DNA of 49,423 nucleotides from Psychromonas sp. Urea-02u-13 (GTDB lineage: Bacteria; Pseudomonadota; Gammaproteobacteria; Enterobacterales; Psychromonadaceae): contig NZ_PJBZ01000061.1 in assembly GCF_002835995.1 (NCBI RefSeq), positions 1-49,423 of the forward strand, written 5' to 3'. Position 1 is the first letter of the stretch. The number at the start of each line of letters is the position of its first letter. The translations under genes were made by a program, and so were the position numbers. Shown here one piece after another: positions 17,978 through 26,502 of the stretch. The notes under the pieces were generated by a model. That model ran no database searches and was not told where the DNA came from. It was given only the letters and a program-made list of their open reading frames with translations.

Positions 17978-18039
17978 TTGCTTTCCTTATATTGAGAAAA
18001 AGAAAGATTGAGTGTTGGAGATTTACTTTGTTGGTGCAT
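17974..18039 (-). CDS. Possible 21-residue ORF coupled to the DUF1826 fragment
   Basis: The frame MHQQSKSPTLNLSFSQYKES(K) has GAAGG upstream. Its stop overlaps the DUF1826 start as ATGA. It could be a leader peptide or a chance frame; no family is recognised. Confidence 0.3.
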   Translation of the reverse strand: MHQQSKSPTLNLSFSQYKESK

Positions 18040-18126
18040 AACAGGACCTTCTATTTTTATAGTCAGTATTAATGAGAAACGGTATTTAATGTTATGTTGT
18101 AATAATATAGGCTAACAAGGGAACTG

Positions 18127-18149
18127 TTTTGTTATAATGTAACGTTTTG
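18127..18149 (-). promoter_or_regulatory. Zur-box-like site
   Basis: TGTTATAATGTAACG matches the gammaproteobacterial Zur core TGTTATAATATAACA at 13 of 15 positions. A weaker version (GTTATGTTGTAAT) lies at 18090-18103. Placement upstream of a DUF1826 fragment supports zinc control. The consensus is from memory. Confidence 0.45.
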
Positions 18150-18208
18150 TAGGGAGGGGATGTTTGATTACTGCTTATCGTCATTCATGCTTTTTTACCG
18201 TTATTTCA

Positions 18209-18290
18209 GTCATTCCCGAGTTGTTTTATCGGGAATCTCAGGTGTAGGGTCACAAAGCAGATCCTCGATAAAAGACTTCGAGGATGACGG
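18209..18290 (+). repeat. Single palindromic repeat unit
   Basis: Same family as the clusters at 7297-8266 and 19760-20630, same orientation. With the second cluster it brackets the XRE/Fic pair. Confidence 0.88.
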
Positions 18291-18423
18291 CTTGTGGTTG
18301 TAACGTATTTCGAGGGTGACGGCTTGTTCCTCTATTACAATCAAAATCAACCTGGTTTTCATCAGTTATTTGCTTGCAGGAATTACGCCTGTATATCAGT
18401 TATATAACTATCTTATTTATTTT

Positions 18424-18543
18424 TGTAATCATATTTAAATACACATTAAATTTGTTTGTAATCTATATTGAATACATTTTTATTTTTAATGTAATCATTA
18501 TTAAATACGTAAGTTTGATAGTGTCATTGAATTGAATTACACT
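18424..18543 (+). promoter_or_regulatory. 33-bp-spaced iterons and promoter of the XRE/Fic operon
   Basis: Three 19-bp sequences of the form TGTAATCWWWWTTNAATAC start at 18424, 18457 and 18490, exactly 33 bases apart. A degenerate fourth copy (TGTCATTGAATTGAATTAC, 18522-18540) overlaps a likely promoter: TTGATA (18515-18520), 17 bases, TACACT (18538-18543). A perfect palindrome AGTTATATAACT lies at 18398-18409, near where a fifth would fall. These look like operators for the XRE protein, bound on one DNA face. Confidence 0.6.
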
Positions 18544-18576
18544 TAATAGAATGAAACATAAGTATCAGGTGATAAT

Positions 18577-19089
18577 ATGACTAATTTTTCCATTAAAAAA
18601 CCTAAAAATACGGTTCGTTCAATGGTGAAAGAGCAATACAAAGAAATTGTGAATTCAGCGACTAACCTTAAAGGTATTCCTCCTAGACCTCCTGAAGGCT
18701 GGGTTCGTACTATCCGTAAAGCGCTAGATATGTCTGGTGCTCAATTAGCCAAACGCCTAAACTTGAGTCGAAATCGAGTATCAATTCTTGAACGGCGTGA
18801 GATTGAAGGGGATATAACAATCAATCAACTAAAAGAGTTAGCTGATAAGCTAGGTTGTGATTTCACTTATACTTTAGTGCTTAAGCAAGACGTGAATTTG
18901 ACCCTAGAAGCACGCGCCGAAAAATTAGCGAAGATTCGTTTGTCAGAAAACTCACAAAATATGTTTCTAGAAGCACAAGTGATTAGTGCTCAAAAAGAAA
19001 AATTTCTTATAGATGAATTAAAACAAGAGCTACTAAAGTCAGGAGGACGTGTTCTTTGGAAGCACGATAAAGAGACGGTAGATAATTGA
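18577..19089 (+). CDS. XRE-family regulator, 'mobile mystery protein A' type
   Basis: The 170-residue protein has a helix-turn-helix domain at about residues 45-100 (VRTIRKALDMSGAQLAKRLN then LSRNRVSILERRE). A helical C-terminus (residues 105-160) may contact the partner. It resembles 'mobile mystery protein A', which pairs with a Fic-domain protein. By analogy with toxin-antitoxin modules it probably represses its own operon, and the iterons upstream support this. Its stop overlaps the start of the Fic gene. Confidence 0.8.
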   Translation: MTNFSIKKPKNTVRSMVKEQYKEIVNSATNLKGIPPRPPEGWVRTIRKALDMSGAQLAKRLNLSRNRVSILERREIEGDITINQLKELADKLGCDFTYTLVLKQDVNLTLEARAEKLAKIRLSENSQNMFLEAQVISAQKEKFLIDELKQELLKSGGRVLWKHDKETVDN

Positions 19090-19697
19090 ATTTATTAATA
19101 GATGATCCTGAAGGTGCAACACCACTTTCCCCTGACGATCTCCAAGGGTTAAAACTACCTCATATTCAAATCCGTGCGCAGCTCAATGAAGTTGAAGCCG
19201 CGAATATTCTACAAGGACAGCTTTGGGTGTCTAATCTCAATGCGCTGACTTTGGATGATATATTTAGTCGGGACTTTATTACTGCTCTCCATGAAAGTTT
19301 ATTTGGAGATATTTGGGCGTGGGCCGGTACTTTCCGAGTGCGAGAGCTTAATATCGGTGTTGATCCCAAAAACATATCTGTCGACCTACATAATTTTCTA
19401 GAAGATGCAAAATGTTGGCTTGAGTTTAAACATTTTTCAGATTTGGAACTCAGCGCTAGAATTCAACATAGACTGGTACAGATTCACCCTTTTCCAAATG
19501 GTAATGGTCGCCACTCAAGAATTTTTACTGATGTTGTCAGGGTATTCCTGCTACACAAAAAGCCCCTAAAATGGGCAAACGTAAAACTCGAAGATATCTC
19601 TAAAGAACGAGGTGCTTACATATCGGGCTTGCGTAAAGCCGATGCTGGTGACTTCTCTGAGATGGTGCATTATTTAGATAGATTAGGTAATGAGTAA
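19086..19697 (+). CDS. Fic-domain protein, 'mobile mystery protein B' type
   Basis: The 203-residue protein carries a complete Fic motif HPFPNGNGRHSR at residues 134-145, with catalytic His134. Fic enzymes transfer AMP or other nucleotides to proteins. The Asn in place of the usual Asp/Glu in HPFx(D/N)GNGR is common. The start is TTG overlapping the upstream TGA, so synthesis depends on coupling to the XRE gene. A toxin role is expected from the pairing but not shown. Confidence 0.85.
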   Translation: MNLLIDDPEGATPLSPDDLQGLKLPHIQIRAQLNEVEAANILQGQLWVSNLNALTLDDIFSRDFITALHESLFGDIWAWAGTFRVRELNIGVDPKNISVDLHNFLEDAKCWLEFKHFSDLELSARIQHRLVQIHPFPNGNGRHSRIFTDVVRVFLLHKKPLKWANVKLEDISKERGAYISGLRKADAGDFSEMVHYLDRLGNE

Positions 19698-19759
19698 CTT
19701 TAACTATAGGTAATCAATTTGGTGGATGATTGTTTATCGTCATTCACACTCTCTTTTAC

Positions 19760-20630
19760 CGTCATTCCCGAGTTGTTTTATCGGGAATCTCAGGTGTTGG
19801 CTGTCAAAGGAAGATCCTTGATAAAGTACTTCGAGGATGACGGTTTGTAGTTATTCGAGGGGGCTGCTTATCCAGAGCGTCATTCCCGAGTTGTCTTATC
19901 GGGAATCTCAGGTATGGGCTGTCAAAGGAAGATCCTCGATAAAAGACTTCGAGGATGACGATTGTGGTGGTTTGAGGGGGCTGCTTATCCAGCTCGTCAT
20001 TCACGCTTTCTTTCACCGTCATTCCCGAGTTGTTTTATCGGGAATCTCAGGTGTAGGTTCACAAAGCAGATCCTCGATAAAGTACTTCGAGGATGACTGC
20101 TTGTGGTGGTTCGAGGGGGAGGTTTATCCTGCTCGTCATTCACACTCTCTTTTACCGTCATTCCCGAGTTGTTTTATCGGGAATCTCAGGTGTTGGCTGT
20201 CAAAGGAAGATCCTCGATAAAGTACTTCGAGGATGACGGCTTGTTCCAGATCGTCATTCCCGAATTCTTTTATCGGGAATCTCAGGTGTCGAGCGTCAAA
20301 GGTAGATCCTCGATAAAACACTTCGAGGATGACGGCTTGTGGCTTGAGGGTGGTGGCTTGTGGTACTGAACGTATTAAGCTTGTCGTCATTGACACTCTC
20401 TTTTACCGTCATTCCCGAGTTGTTTTATCGGGAATCTCAGGTGTCGGTTCACAAAGCAGATCCTCGATAAACCCCTTCGAGGATGACGGCTTGTGGTGGT
20501 TCGAGGGTGACGGCTTATGGTTGTCCGAGGCTGACTACTTAACTATCGTCATTCCCGAGTTGTTTTATCGGGAATCTCAGGTGTGGGGTGTCAAAGGCAG
20601 ATCCTCGATAAAACACTTCGAGGATGACGG
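19760..20630 (+). repeat. Seven palindromic repeat units, head to tail
   Basis: Units lie at 19760-19843, 19878-19960, 20017-20099, 20156-20239, 20252-20335, 20407-20489 and 20547-20630, all in the orientation of the first cluster. Several have AAAGTACTTCG, AAACACTTCG or AAACCCCTTCG in the second loop instead of AAAGACTTCG, while the pairing CCTCG/CGAGG is kept. Conserved stems with variable loops suggest selection on structure. Confidence 0.9.
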
Positions 20631-20758
20631 CAGTGGTTATTCGAGGGGACGGCTTATGGTTATACTCAGTGCTCTGCTTATCGTCATTCCCTGTAAAATA
20701 GCTCTGCTATTTATTCCGATTGCTATAACCTTTAAAAGTATCAAAGAGAGGGTATGTT

Positions 20759-21178
20759 ATGTTTTATGTGATTGCACAATTTCTACTGCTGGCTGTTATT
20801 GCTTGGCCGTTGGCAAGTTTGTCGTTTTCAATCGTGGGGTTATTTTTAATGGTGCTTGGCGCTTTGATTGCGTTATCAGCATTAATGGCTAATCGTCCTG
20901 GTAATTTTAATGTTCGCCCGAAGCCCAAAGAAACAGGGGCATTGATTGTTCATGGCCCTTATAAGTTTATTCGCCACCCTATGTACAGTTCGCTTATATT
21001 TGGCAGTTTAGGATTTCTTTTCTGTCAGTTTAGTTTTTGGAAATTAGGTGCGTGGTTATTACTGATTGTGGTGCTGGTGTTAAAAGCACGCTTTGAAGAA
21101 AAAGCGTTATGCGCACATTACGCTGCGTATCACGTCTATCAAAAAAGCAATAAAGCGCTCATCCCTTGGATTTGGTAG
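20759..21178 (+). CDS. Isoprenylcysteine carboxyl methyltransferase-like membrane protein
   Basis: The 139-residue protein has hydrophobic segments at about residues 3-20, 22-43 and 78-108. It carries the ICMT/PEMT signature GPYKFIRHPMYSSL with a C-terminal KARFEEKALCAHYAAY helix. Family members are SAM-dependent integral-membrane methyltransferases; bacterial substrates are mostly unknown. It stands alone next to the repeat cluster. Confidence 0.78.
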   Translation: MFYVIAQFLLLAVIAWPLASLSFSIVGLFLMVLGALIALSALMANRPGNFNVRPKPKETGALIVHGPYKFIRHPMYSSLIFGSLGFLFCQFSFWKLGAWLLLIVVLVLKARFEEKALCAHYAAYHVYQKSNKALIPWIW

Positions 21179-21184
21179 TGGGGT

Positions 21185-21240
21185 GTTCTTTGTTCTTTGT
21201 TCTTTGTTCTTTGTTCTTTGTTCTTTGTTCTTTGTTCTTT
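21185..21240 (+). repeat. Eight tandem copies of GTTCTTT
   Basis: A perfect 7-bp microsatellite of 56 bases lies seven bases after the methyltransferase stop, between two convergent genes. It is outside coding frames and promoters as far as seen. Confidence 0.97.
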
Positions 21241-21260
21241 ATTGGCATGAGATTAACGCG

Positions 21261-22082
21261 TTACCAGCAAATAGGATCAACACGATAATAGTCTTTTAGT
21301 TGTAGATATAATTTGGGGTATTGGGCAAACAGCTCGCTTGATTGTTCAAAAAATACTTCGCTGGCGACGGCAAAAAACTCCGCAGGATTGGTGGCACCAT
21401 AATAATCAAACAAAGAGGGTTTACCTTCTTTTACTTGGCGCATTAGCAGTTCGTAGTGTTCTAAAAAGACGGCAGACCATGTTTCATAATTTTGATTTCT
21501 ACCTAGAATAGGGGCGCCGTTGGCGTTGCCATCTTCTTGATCTAATTGGTGTGAAAATTCGTGGATCACCACATTGTGGCCATCATCGGTGATCTCAGCG
21601 CCTTGTAGTGTGTCTTCCCATGACAATACAATTTTGCCGAACTCCCAAGATTCTCCCGCTAATGCCTGTCGTTGAGTGAACTGTAAACCGTCATTATTTA
21701 TTTGTTGCTGTTGGCGTATAAACGCCCTCGGATAGACCAAAATTGTTTGTAGTTTTGGGTAAATATCTGTTTTTCTGTTTAACAATAGTAAACACGCCTG
21801 CGCTGCAATGGTGATTTTTACTTCATCGTTTATTTTTAAGCCATTGCAACCAATGAAGTTTTTCTCTTCTACAAAAACTTGTATATGTTGTTTTAGCTGT
21901 AATTGTAAATCGGCAGGCATCTTTCTAAAGTAGGGGACTCTTTTGCTGAGGATTTTACGCCATTGCTTTTTAAAGGGGCGTTGCCTAATTTTATTGCGTT
22001 GAAAAGTTCGCCAGTAAGGTTTTCCTAGGATGTAGGTTATTAATAATGCACCGATAAATAGGGGTAATAAAATAGGTAACAT
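21261..22082 (-). CDS. mtfA: MtfA-type zinc metallopeptidase
   Basis: The 273-residue protein has the gluzincin motif HEFSH at residues 174-178 and a second conserved stretch NPAEFFAVASEVFFEQ that supplies the third ligand. The N-terminus is one hydrophobic segment (LLPLFIGALLITYILG), then a basic linker. In E. coli MtfA binds the repressor Mlc and affects glucose uptake; the same role here is inferred. It is monocistronic. Confidence 0.9.
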   Translation of the reverse strand: MLPILLPLFIGALLITYILGKPYWRTFQRNKIRQRPFKKQWRKILSKRVPYFRKMPADLQLQLKQHIQVFVEEKNFIGCNGLKINDEVKITIAAQACLLLLNRKTDIYPKLQTILVYPRAFIRQQQQINNDGLQFTQRQALAGESWEFGKIVLSWEDTLQGAEITDDGHNVVIHEFSHQLDQEDGNANGAPILGRNQNYETWSAVFLEHYELLMRQVKEGKPSLFDYYGATNPAEFFAVASEVFFEQSSELFAQYPKLYLQLKDYYRVDPICW

Positions 22083-22174
22083 AGTGACCTCAATGCAAAA
22101 TGGAATATGGGTTTATCCCTATAACATTGGGGTCTTTGTGTTAAATATCAATACTAAGCATTGTAGACTTGTTT

Positions 22175-22855
22175 TTATTCATAATGAGCGAGGAATGCTC
22201 TTAATTTATCTTCATCAATAATGGTAAGACCTTGCTCTGTTTTGTTAATCAAGCCTTTATCTATTAGGTCTCTGACTGCACGGCGATAAACGCGTCCGGA
22301 GGTCCCAAAACGCTCAGCTTCTTGGTTCACTTTATCAAAGCCACCTAAGGCGGCGCTTGTTTCCTTTTGCATCAGTAAGTCATATGCAATGTTGTAAGTA
22401 ATAGGATGAAGTAAGCGGTTTGTGTAGATATCCATTGAGTCTTGGTAATCTTCTGCTAAAGCGGCTGCAAAAAAGAACATCATTTCAGGTTGTAAATAGA
22501 GGGCTTGGGTCAGTGCGGTGAGGCAGATGATGTCTAGTTGTAAATGCTCGGCAGCGACGACCGTCCATTGACAAGGCGTTTTGCTAAAGTACTCCATCTC
22601 ACCGAATATATGATAGTCACAATCAGCCTCTCCAAGCTGGAAACGTCGCCCATTAGCTGCGCTGATGCTCATTGATACACGCCCAAGAGGCACCACATAG
22701 AGGTGTTCTAATTTTTCACCCTGACGAAGAATTTCGTTACCCACATCAACATAACGTGTGCCTACCTGGCATTGATAAATCAGCGCTTTAAATGCGTGGC
22801 GTTTATCGTTTAAGAATGATTGGAAACGACCTGATGTGTAAGGGCTAATTCTCAT
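22175..22855 (-). CDS. Crp/Fnr-family transcriptional regulator
   Basis: The 226-residue protein has a cyclic-nucleotide-binding-like beta barrel (VDVGNEILRQGEKLEHLYVV, then PLGRVSMSI) and a C-terminal winged helix (FGTSGRVYRRAVRDLIDKGL). No cysteine cluster for an iron-sulphur centre is present, so it is not an FNR. The layout recalls E. coli YeiL. The nucleoside phosphorylase and pnuC genes lie just upstream in the same direction and are possible targets. Confidence 0.78.
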   Translation of the reverse strand: MRISPYTSGRFQSFLNDKRHAFKALIYQCQVGTRYVDVGNEILRQGEKLEHLYVVPLGRVSMSISAANGRRFQLGEADCDYHIFGEMEYFSKTPCQWTVVAAEHLQLDIICLTALTQALYLQPEMMFFFAAALAEDYQDSMDIYTNRLLHPITYNIAYDLLMQKETSAALGGFDKVNQEAERFGTSGRVYRRAVRDLIDKGLINKTEQGLTIIDEDKLRAFLAHYE

Positions 22856-22967
22856 AGTGAACTCATCTATTAATGGGACTGCAAAATTAATTAGATTTGA
22901 GACTAATTACAACTATTTGTTTTATCTTAGTAATGGGTTGTGCTGTAGATCTCGTTCGATAAGAGAA

Positions 22968-22989
22968 AGGCGATACGTAAGCATCGCCT
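22968..22989 (-). terminator. Terminator after the nucleoside phosphorylase gene
   Basis: AGGCGAT/ATCGCCT stem with an 8-base loop, followed on the minus strand by TTTCTCTTAT, 29 bases past the stop. Confidence 0.7.
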
Positions 22990-23017
22990 GTTAATCGTTT
23001 TGATTGCCTAAAAAGTC

Positions 23018-23749
23018 TTAAGCTTGCTGACACAGAGCCTCTAAGGCGGCTATTGCGGCTAGATTTTCACCTTTCATCAAGGCTTGGTCATCATTAACGT
23101 ATTGACTAACGCCTTCTTTTACATCCTGCTGATATAACACCACATTATTGAGAATCGACGCCACTTCAAGTCCTCGCAATCGTCCCACTGCAAATAATGC
23201 AGAGGTTTCCATATCGGCACCTAATACGCCTTTTTTATTCCAATAATGACAAATCTCTGTTTCATCATCGGTGTAAAAACTATCATGTGAACGCACAAGC
23301 CCAAGGTGATAACTTGCCGATTGTTTTGCTAAAAAAGTATCTAATGCCTTTAGCAAAACAAAGCTCGAATACGCGGGATAGCTCGCTTTAATATACGCCT
23401 TAGAAGCGCCTTCATCACGCACCGCAGCCTCTGCGACAATGAGATCTCCCAATTGAATGTTTTCTTGCATTGCACCAGCTGAGCCCACGCGCACAATATG
23501 CGTGGCGCCACACTGCTTGAGCTCTTCGAGTGCAATAATTAGCGAAGGGGCGCCAATGCCGGTGCTGCATATTGTCACCATTTTTCCTTTGTAATAGCCC
23601 GTAAATAAACGATATTCACGATTCTCAGAGACGAGTTTAGCATTCTCAATGAGGGTGGCGATGCGGTTAACTCGGTCGGGCTCCCCACATACAATTACCA
23701 GTGGGGATATTTGACTTGCATCGACACAAATATGCGGCTGTTTGCTCAT
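23018..23749 (-). CDS. Nucleoside phosphorylase (uridine phosphorylase family)
   Basis: The 243-residue protein has the family's phosphate site (GEPDRVNRIA; CSTGIGAPS), VRVGSAGAM and the ADMETSALF motif that contacts ribose. It splits nucleosides with phosphate to give base and ribose-1-phosphate. It is the second gene of a pair with pnuC, overlapping by four bases. A substrate imported by PnuC is likely. Uridine specificity is not certain. Confidence 0.85.
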   Translation of the reverse strand: MSKQPHICVDASQISPLVIVCGEPDRVNRIATLIENAKLVSENREYRLFTGYYKGKMVTICSTGIGAPSLIIALEELKQCGATHIVRVGSAGAMQENIQLGDLIVAEAAVRDEGASKAYIKASYPAYSSFVLLKALDTFLAKQSASYHLGLVRSHDSFYTDDETEICHYWNKKGVLGADMETSALFAVGRLRGLEVASILNNVVLYQQDVKEGVSQYVNDDQALMKGENLAAIAALEALCQQA

Positions 23750-24492
23750 ACAAGGGCCTCTTGGTTTGATTGTGGGAGATGCGTTTTGTTGTTATTTATT
23801 TTTGCTGTGCGAGTCCATTCTCGTGTGCCATTTGCAGCAATAAACATAAGAATCGCGTATTGAACTGACATGGCATAGACACCTTGTGATGCGTAGATGC
23901 CAACACTGATGATGTTAATGACGACCCACAGCATCCAATTTTCAACATATTTACGGGTCATCAAAACCTGTGCAACAATTGACAATATGGTCATCGTAGC
24001 ATCCCAAAAAGGAAACGCATCAGGTGCTAATGTTGGTGGTGCTAAACCAGCGCCAAACAGATTTAGGCTGTTCACCGCGATATTAGCTAAAGCGAAGAAG
24101 AACGGGTCGATGTAAATTGTTAGCAGGGCAATTGCCACTACGCTGATCGCTGCAATCATCATTAGCTTTTGTTTGCTTAACCAGCGTACTTCAAGTGTAT
24201 CGCCAGCTGCCGTTGGTCTTGTCCATGCGTACCAGCCATATATGTTGGCGCAGAAAAAGAAAAGCTGCAGTAGTAACAGGCCATACAGTTGAATTTGGAA
24301 AAAAATCACAGCAAAGAGCATTACATTTATTAAACCAAACAGATAATTAATGGTTTTTTCTTGGCTGGCAAACCAAATACACAGCAAACCAAAAATGGTG
24401 CCAAGCGCTTCAATCCAACTCATGGCATAACCGCCACCAATGGGAATAGTGACAAGCGTATTATTTATATCGAGTAGGGCGAATAGATCCAT
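23746..24492 (-). CDS. pnuC: PnuC-family nucleoside / nicotinamide riboside transporter
   Basis: The 248-residue protein has the PnuC pattern: IEALGTIFGLLCIWFASQEK, then NIYGWYAWTRP, with a late WMLWVVINIISVGIY segment, seven or eight membrane helices in all. PnuC proteins are facilitators that depend on trapping of the imported substrate. No NadR-type kinase is adjacent; the coupled nucleoside phosphorylase could trap the substrate instead. Confidence 0.9.
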   Translation of the reverse strand: MDLFALLDINNTLVTIPIGGGYAMSWIEALGTIFGLLCIWFASQEKTINYLFGLINVMLFAVIFFQIQLYGLLLLQLFFFCANIYGWYAWTRPTAAGDTLEVRWLSKQKLMMIAAISVVAIALLTIYIDPFFFALANIAVNSLNLFGAGLAPPTLAPDAFPFWDATMTILSIVAQVLMTRKYVENWMLWVVINIISVGIYASQGVYAMSVQYAILMFIAANGTREWTRTAKINNNKTHLPQSNQEALV

Positions 24493-24846
24493 GATGATGT
24501 CCTTTATGATTTTTTAGGTGAGTTCATCATAAAGTGAGATTAAAGCGACAGGGAGGATATTTGTCCTCCTTGGGGTGTGCACGATCAAATTTATTAAATG
24601 TTACTGCTATGTATTTTAATAGGTGATTTTAACGCCATTTCATAACGCATTGATTAATAATGGGTTCTTTTTTTGTTTAAGAGTTGTTCTCATGGAAATC
24701 CCAAAAGTGAGATTAAGTATTCCCAATAATGGGATGTTTTTTTGAGGCTCGACTCTTATCAACTGCGTTAGTCATGCTCTATTGAGTAATACCATTAGTG
24801 CAACTAAGCTTAACTTACCTTAACTATTGAAATCACAGAGGTTAGC
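24493..24846. other. Divergent promoter region between pnuC and DUF2982 genes
   Basis: No gene is seen. A hairpin GGAGGATATTTGTCCTCC (24551-24568) lies in the pnuC leader and could be a regulatory stem. On the plus strand a short CCCAATAATGGG stem with a T7 run (24721-24745) looks like a weak terminator. Confidence 0.4.
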
Positions 24847-25536
24847 TTGAGAGATATATTGTTACGTCCCCGAAAAAGGCTGATTAAAATAGTGCCTAAC
24901 TCTAAAAATCGTGAAATTTTTCTGTTGTTTTTTGGTCCAACACTCATGCTAATGAGTTACTTGTTGCATCTATTATTGCCGCCACAATTTGCTGTACAGG
25001 TTATATTTGTAACCTTAATAGGCGTCGTCGTTTTGCTATTAGGTTTAGTAAAATTAGTTGAGCCGAGATTCAGTTATTACCTCTGTCCACAGGGGTTGAT
25101 TTATCGACACCGATGCGGGCAATGGCAAATAAGTTGGTTAGAGATTAGTCGTATTGGGCAACTGCAGACATATGTCTCGAATCAATATACTGACCTACCT
25201 TATATCGGTCTTAAGTTGCATGATTTAGAGAGTGTCGCACGTAATATTTCACCACGTTTGGCTAATAAGTTGATTCATGAACAAAATGAACTGCTGTTAC
25301 TTGCTGTGGGTAATAATGAAATTAAAAGTGAAGATGCAGTGATTAATTTTGAACCCTACCATTTAAATGGCATTGAATATAAAGGGCCTATTGCAGGCTG
25401 GTTATATAAAACAGAGCAACTATTTAAGGCTTACGGATATCATATTTATTTACCCGAAAATAGTTTTGATAGAGAGGTAAGCGAATTTATGCGTTTACTT
25501 AAGCAGTGCCAGCACTTTGTTAAGATGAATAGTTAA
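24847..25536 (+). CDS. DUF2982 membrane-anchored protein
   Basis: The 229-residue protein has two N-terminal membrane helices (IFLLFFGPTLMLMSYLLHLL; VIFVTLIGVVVLLLGLVKL), then a soluble domain starting SYYLCPQGLIYRHRCGQWQI. This fits DUF2982, found in Vibrio, Shewanella and relatives. The TTG start has AGAGG upstream. Its function is unknown; the PH-like soluble part suggests a lipid- or membrane-linked role. Confidence 0.7.
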   Translation: MRDILLRPRKRLIKIVPNSKNREIFLLFFGPTLMLMSYLLHLLLPPQFAVQVIFVTLIGVVVLLLGLVKLVEPRFSYYLCPQGLIYRHRCGQWQISWLEISRIGQLQTYVSNQYTDLPYIGLKLHDLESVARNISPRLANKLIHEQNELLLLAVGNNEIKSEDAVINFEPYHLNGIEYKGPIAGWLYKTEQLFKAYGYHIYLPENSFDREVSEFMRLLKQCQHFVKMNS

Positions 25537-25650
25537 TGACTACAAGGTTTTGTTACTTCACTTATGCTTATCCAAATATAGGTTTATTGGTCTACAAATA
25601 AGTTAACCAGCAAAGTGATAATGATACTCTTGATTTTAAATATCAATTAA

Positions 25651-25670
25651 GCGACTATTTGTATAGTCAA
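25651..25670 (+). promoter_or_regulatory. Possible HutC autoregulatory operator
   Basis: GACTATTTGTATAGTC is an imperfect palindrome. It contains TTGTATAGTCAA, two mismatches from the core of the strong hutI operator (TTGTATATACAA). It lies 27 bases before hutC. Confidence 0.45.
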
Positions 25671-25696
25671 TTCACTTTTAACACTAAGGCTTAAGG

Positions 25697-26401
25697 ATGA
25701 GTACAGTTCCTCGTTATAAACAAATTAGAGAGTTTATAGCTGAAAACATTAGTAGTAATCGTTGGCCTGTGGGCACAAAAATCCCTACTGAAATAGAGCT
25801 AACAAAACAGTTTTCAGTTAGCCGTATGACGGTTAATAAAGCGATACGCGATTTAGTTATCGCCGGTTTATTAGAGCGTACGCCACGTATCGGTACTTTT
25901 GTTTGCACCAAAAAAGTCTCTTCGTCTTTGCAAGATATTCGTAATATCGCCGATGAAATAGAGCAACGTGGTAAGCACTACAGTAATAAAATTCTGTCTC
26001 AAATAAGCCTACAAGCTGATGATGAAATCGCCATGCGTTTGGGTGTTAAAATCGAAGCAACGGTGTATTTCACTGAGATTATTCACCTTGAAGATGATGT
26101 GCCTCTACAACTCGAGCGTCGCTGGGTTAACCCGGATTTTGCTAGCGATTATATTAAGCAAGATTTCAGTAAAGCGACACCTAACGAATACTTAACTAAA
26201 CACTGCCCACTAAGCTCCATTGAACATACGGTTGAAGCGATTACCTCCAGTGAATACATTCAACAGCAGTTACATTTATCGCCTCATGCGCCTTGTTTGT
26301 TATTAAATCGTCGTACTTGGAGTAATGAAAATCTGATCAGTGTGGCCTTGCTTTATCACCCCGCAGACAAATACAAACTCACCTTAAGAACTAACGTTTA
26401 A
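25697..26401 (+). CDS. hutC: Histidine utilisation repressor HutC
   Basis: The 234-residue GntR-family protein has a winged helix at residues 1-70 (PTEIELTKQFSVSRMTVNKA) and a UTRA ligand-binding domain to the end. Urocanate is the usual inducer. It is first in the cluster and separated from hutI by 138 bases that hold a perfect palindromic operator. Confidence 0.93.
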   Translation: MSTVPRYKQIREFIAENISSNRWPVGTKIPTEIELTKQFSVSRMTVNKAIRDLVIAGLLERTPRIGTFVCTKKVSSSLQDIRNIADEIEQRGKHYSNKILSQISLQADDEIAMRLGVKIEATVYFTEIIHLEDDVPLQLERRWVNPDFASDYIKQDFSKATPNEYLTKHCPLSSIEHTVEAITSSEYIQQQLHLSPHAPCLLLNRRTWSNENLISVALLYHPADKYKLTLRTNV

Positions 26402-26502
26402 ACTCAGAGTGTTTCCGCTCTGGTTTATTTATTCCCCTGCAACAAAAACGAAGTTGATCACAAGTTGTTAACATAAGCATTGCGCTTTAGTCATTTATTG
26501 CT

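Noticed and set aside
19804-20892. Open frames across the second repeat cluster, up to 187 residues
   Set aside because: Same repeat translation as above; the longest one overlaps the real methyltransferase-like gene in another frame.
24551-24568. Riboswitch before pnuC
   Set aside because: A single short stem without any recognisable conserved core of TPP, NAD+ or preQ1 riboswitches.
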